Assembly (NCBI RefSeq): GCF_000002865.3
Contig: NW_001865065.1
Coordinates: 12,688 to 24,229, forward strand
DNA from: Monosiga brevicollis MX1
Taxonomy: Eukaryota > Opisthokonta > Choanoflagellata > Craspedida > Salpingoecidae
Reading direction: 5' to 3'
Length of the DNA stretch: 11,542 bases
This document shows, in pieces, positions 11,396-11,542 of the stretch. The translations under genes were made by a program, and so were the position numbers. The notes below the pieces were generated by a model. The model was given only the letters and a program-made list of their open reading frames with translations. It had not been told where the DNA came from and searched no databases. Within the stretch, counting starts at the first letter, position 1, and every line of letters begins with the position of its first letter.

Positions 11396-11542
11396 ATGGT
11401 TGACATCCAATGTCCTGACAGTCTGCACGCGTGCGCGCGCGAACACGACTTGACACTCACGCGCGCTCTGCCTCCGCCTTCTCCTCCTCCTTGGTCCATC
11501 TTTGGTTTGCGGAACGTCCGCAGCCCACACAACCGCCATCAT
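11396..11542 (+). CDS. Possible 5' part of a plus-strand gene, open to the edge
   Basis: An ATG at 11396 opens a frame of 49 codons that runs off the right edge without a stop. It begins MVDIQCPDSL and contains a proline-rich segment. It follows the pyrimidine tract and its CCAAT islands, which would suit a plus-strand promoter or leader. The start context (TTC before ATG) is poor and the product is unrecognised. It competes with a minus-strand reading of the same DNA: an exon ending at 11461 before a good GTGAGT donor, with a frame reading GCVGCGRSANQRWTKEEEKAEAER in two parts, GCVGCGRSANQR then WTKEEEKAEAER. At most one of the two is real. Confidence 0.15.
   Translation, partial: MVDIQCPDSLHACAREHDLTLTRALPPPSPPPWSIFGLRNVRSPHNRHH

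Overview
The window looks like nuclear DNA of an intron-rich, fairly GC-rich unicellular eukaryote. The evidence is that two recognisable proteins reassemble only after removing many short GT-AG introns (70-195 nt in one gene, 153-178 nt in the other). Gene spacing is compact, the flanks are full of GA/CT, TCTG and poly-A tracts, and there are no bacterial signals. A choanoflagellate or another holozoan protist is my best guess, from gene structure and protein resemblance only; I could not test it.

Three genes lie head to tail on the minus strand. From right to left they are: (1) an EF-hand protein of unknown function, about 510 aa, two exons (10020 to 8287); (2) a D-aminoacyl-tRNA deacylase (DTD), 175 aa, four exons (7807 to 6780), which clears D-amino acids from tRNA; (3) a DEAH-box RNA helicase of the DHX35 family, 706 aa, 19 exons (6102 to 2030), a spliceosome-associated ATPase. 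For genes 2 and 3 every splice junction was placed by reading frame plus alignment to remembered family sequence. Exon and intron lengths add up exactly to the gene spans.

Flanks: 1-2029 has no gene I can support. It holds a CRE/E-box-like cluster at the left edge, a CA and AAGATACA repeat stretch, an extreme G-poor stretch (about 3% G over 280 nt) and the 3' flank of the helicase gene with a possible AATAAA. The gap 6103-6779 holds a GA microsatellite and an unassigned pair of overlapping ORFs. The gap 7808-8286 holds another GA microsatellite. From 10021 to the right edge come the EF-hand gene's upstream region (short hairpins sharing a TGTCAG core, a TCTG repeat, a 13-bp triplicate), a pyrimidine-only tract of about 350 nt, and two competing partial coding readings at the edge.

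The three genes share no obvious pathway. DTD and DHX35 are housekeeping RNA-quality functions; the EF-hand protein is the least familiar. I found no evidence of a CRISPR array, mobile element, tRNA, rRNA or new defence-like system. The most informative observations are the dense intron structure of the helicase gene, the non-mammalian 5' splice-site pattern (pyrimidine at +4) and the EF-hand protein's unusual architecture.
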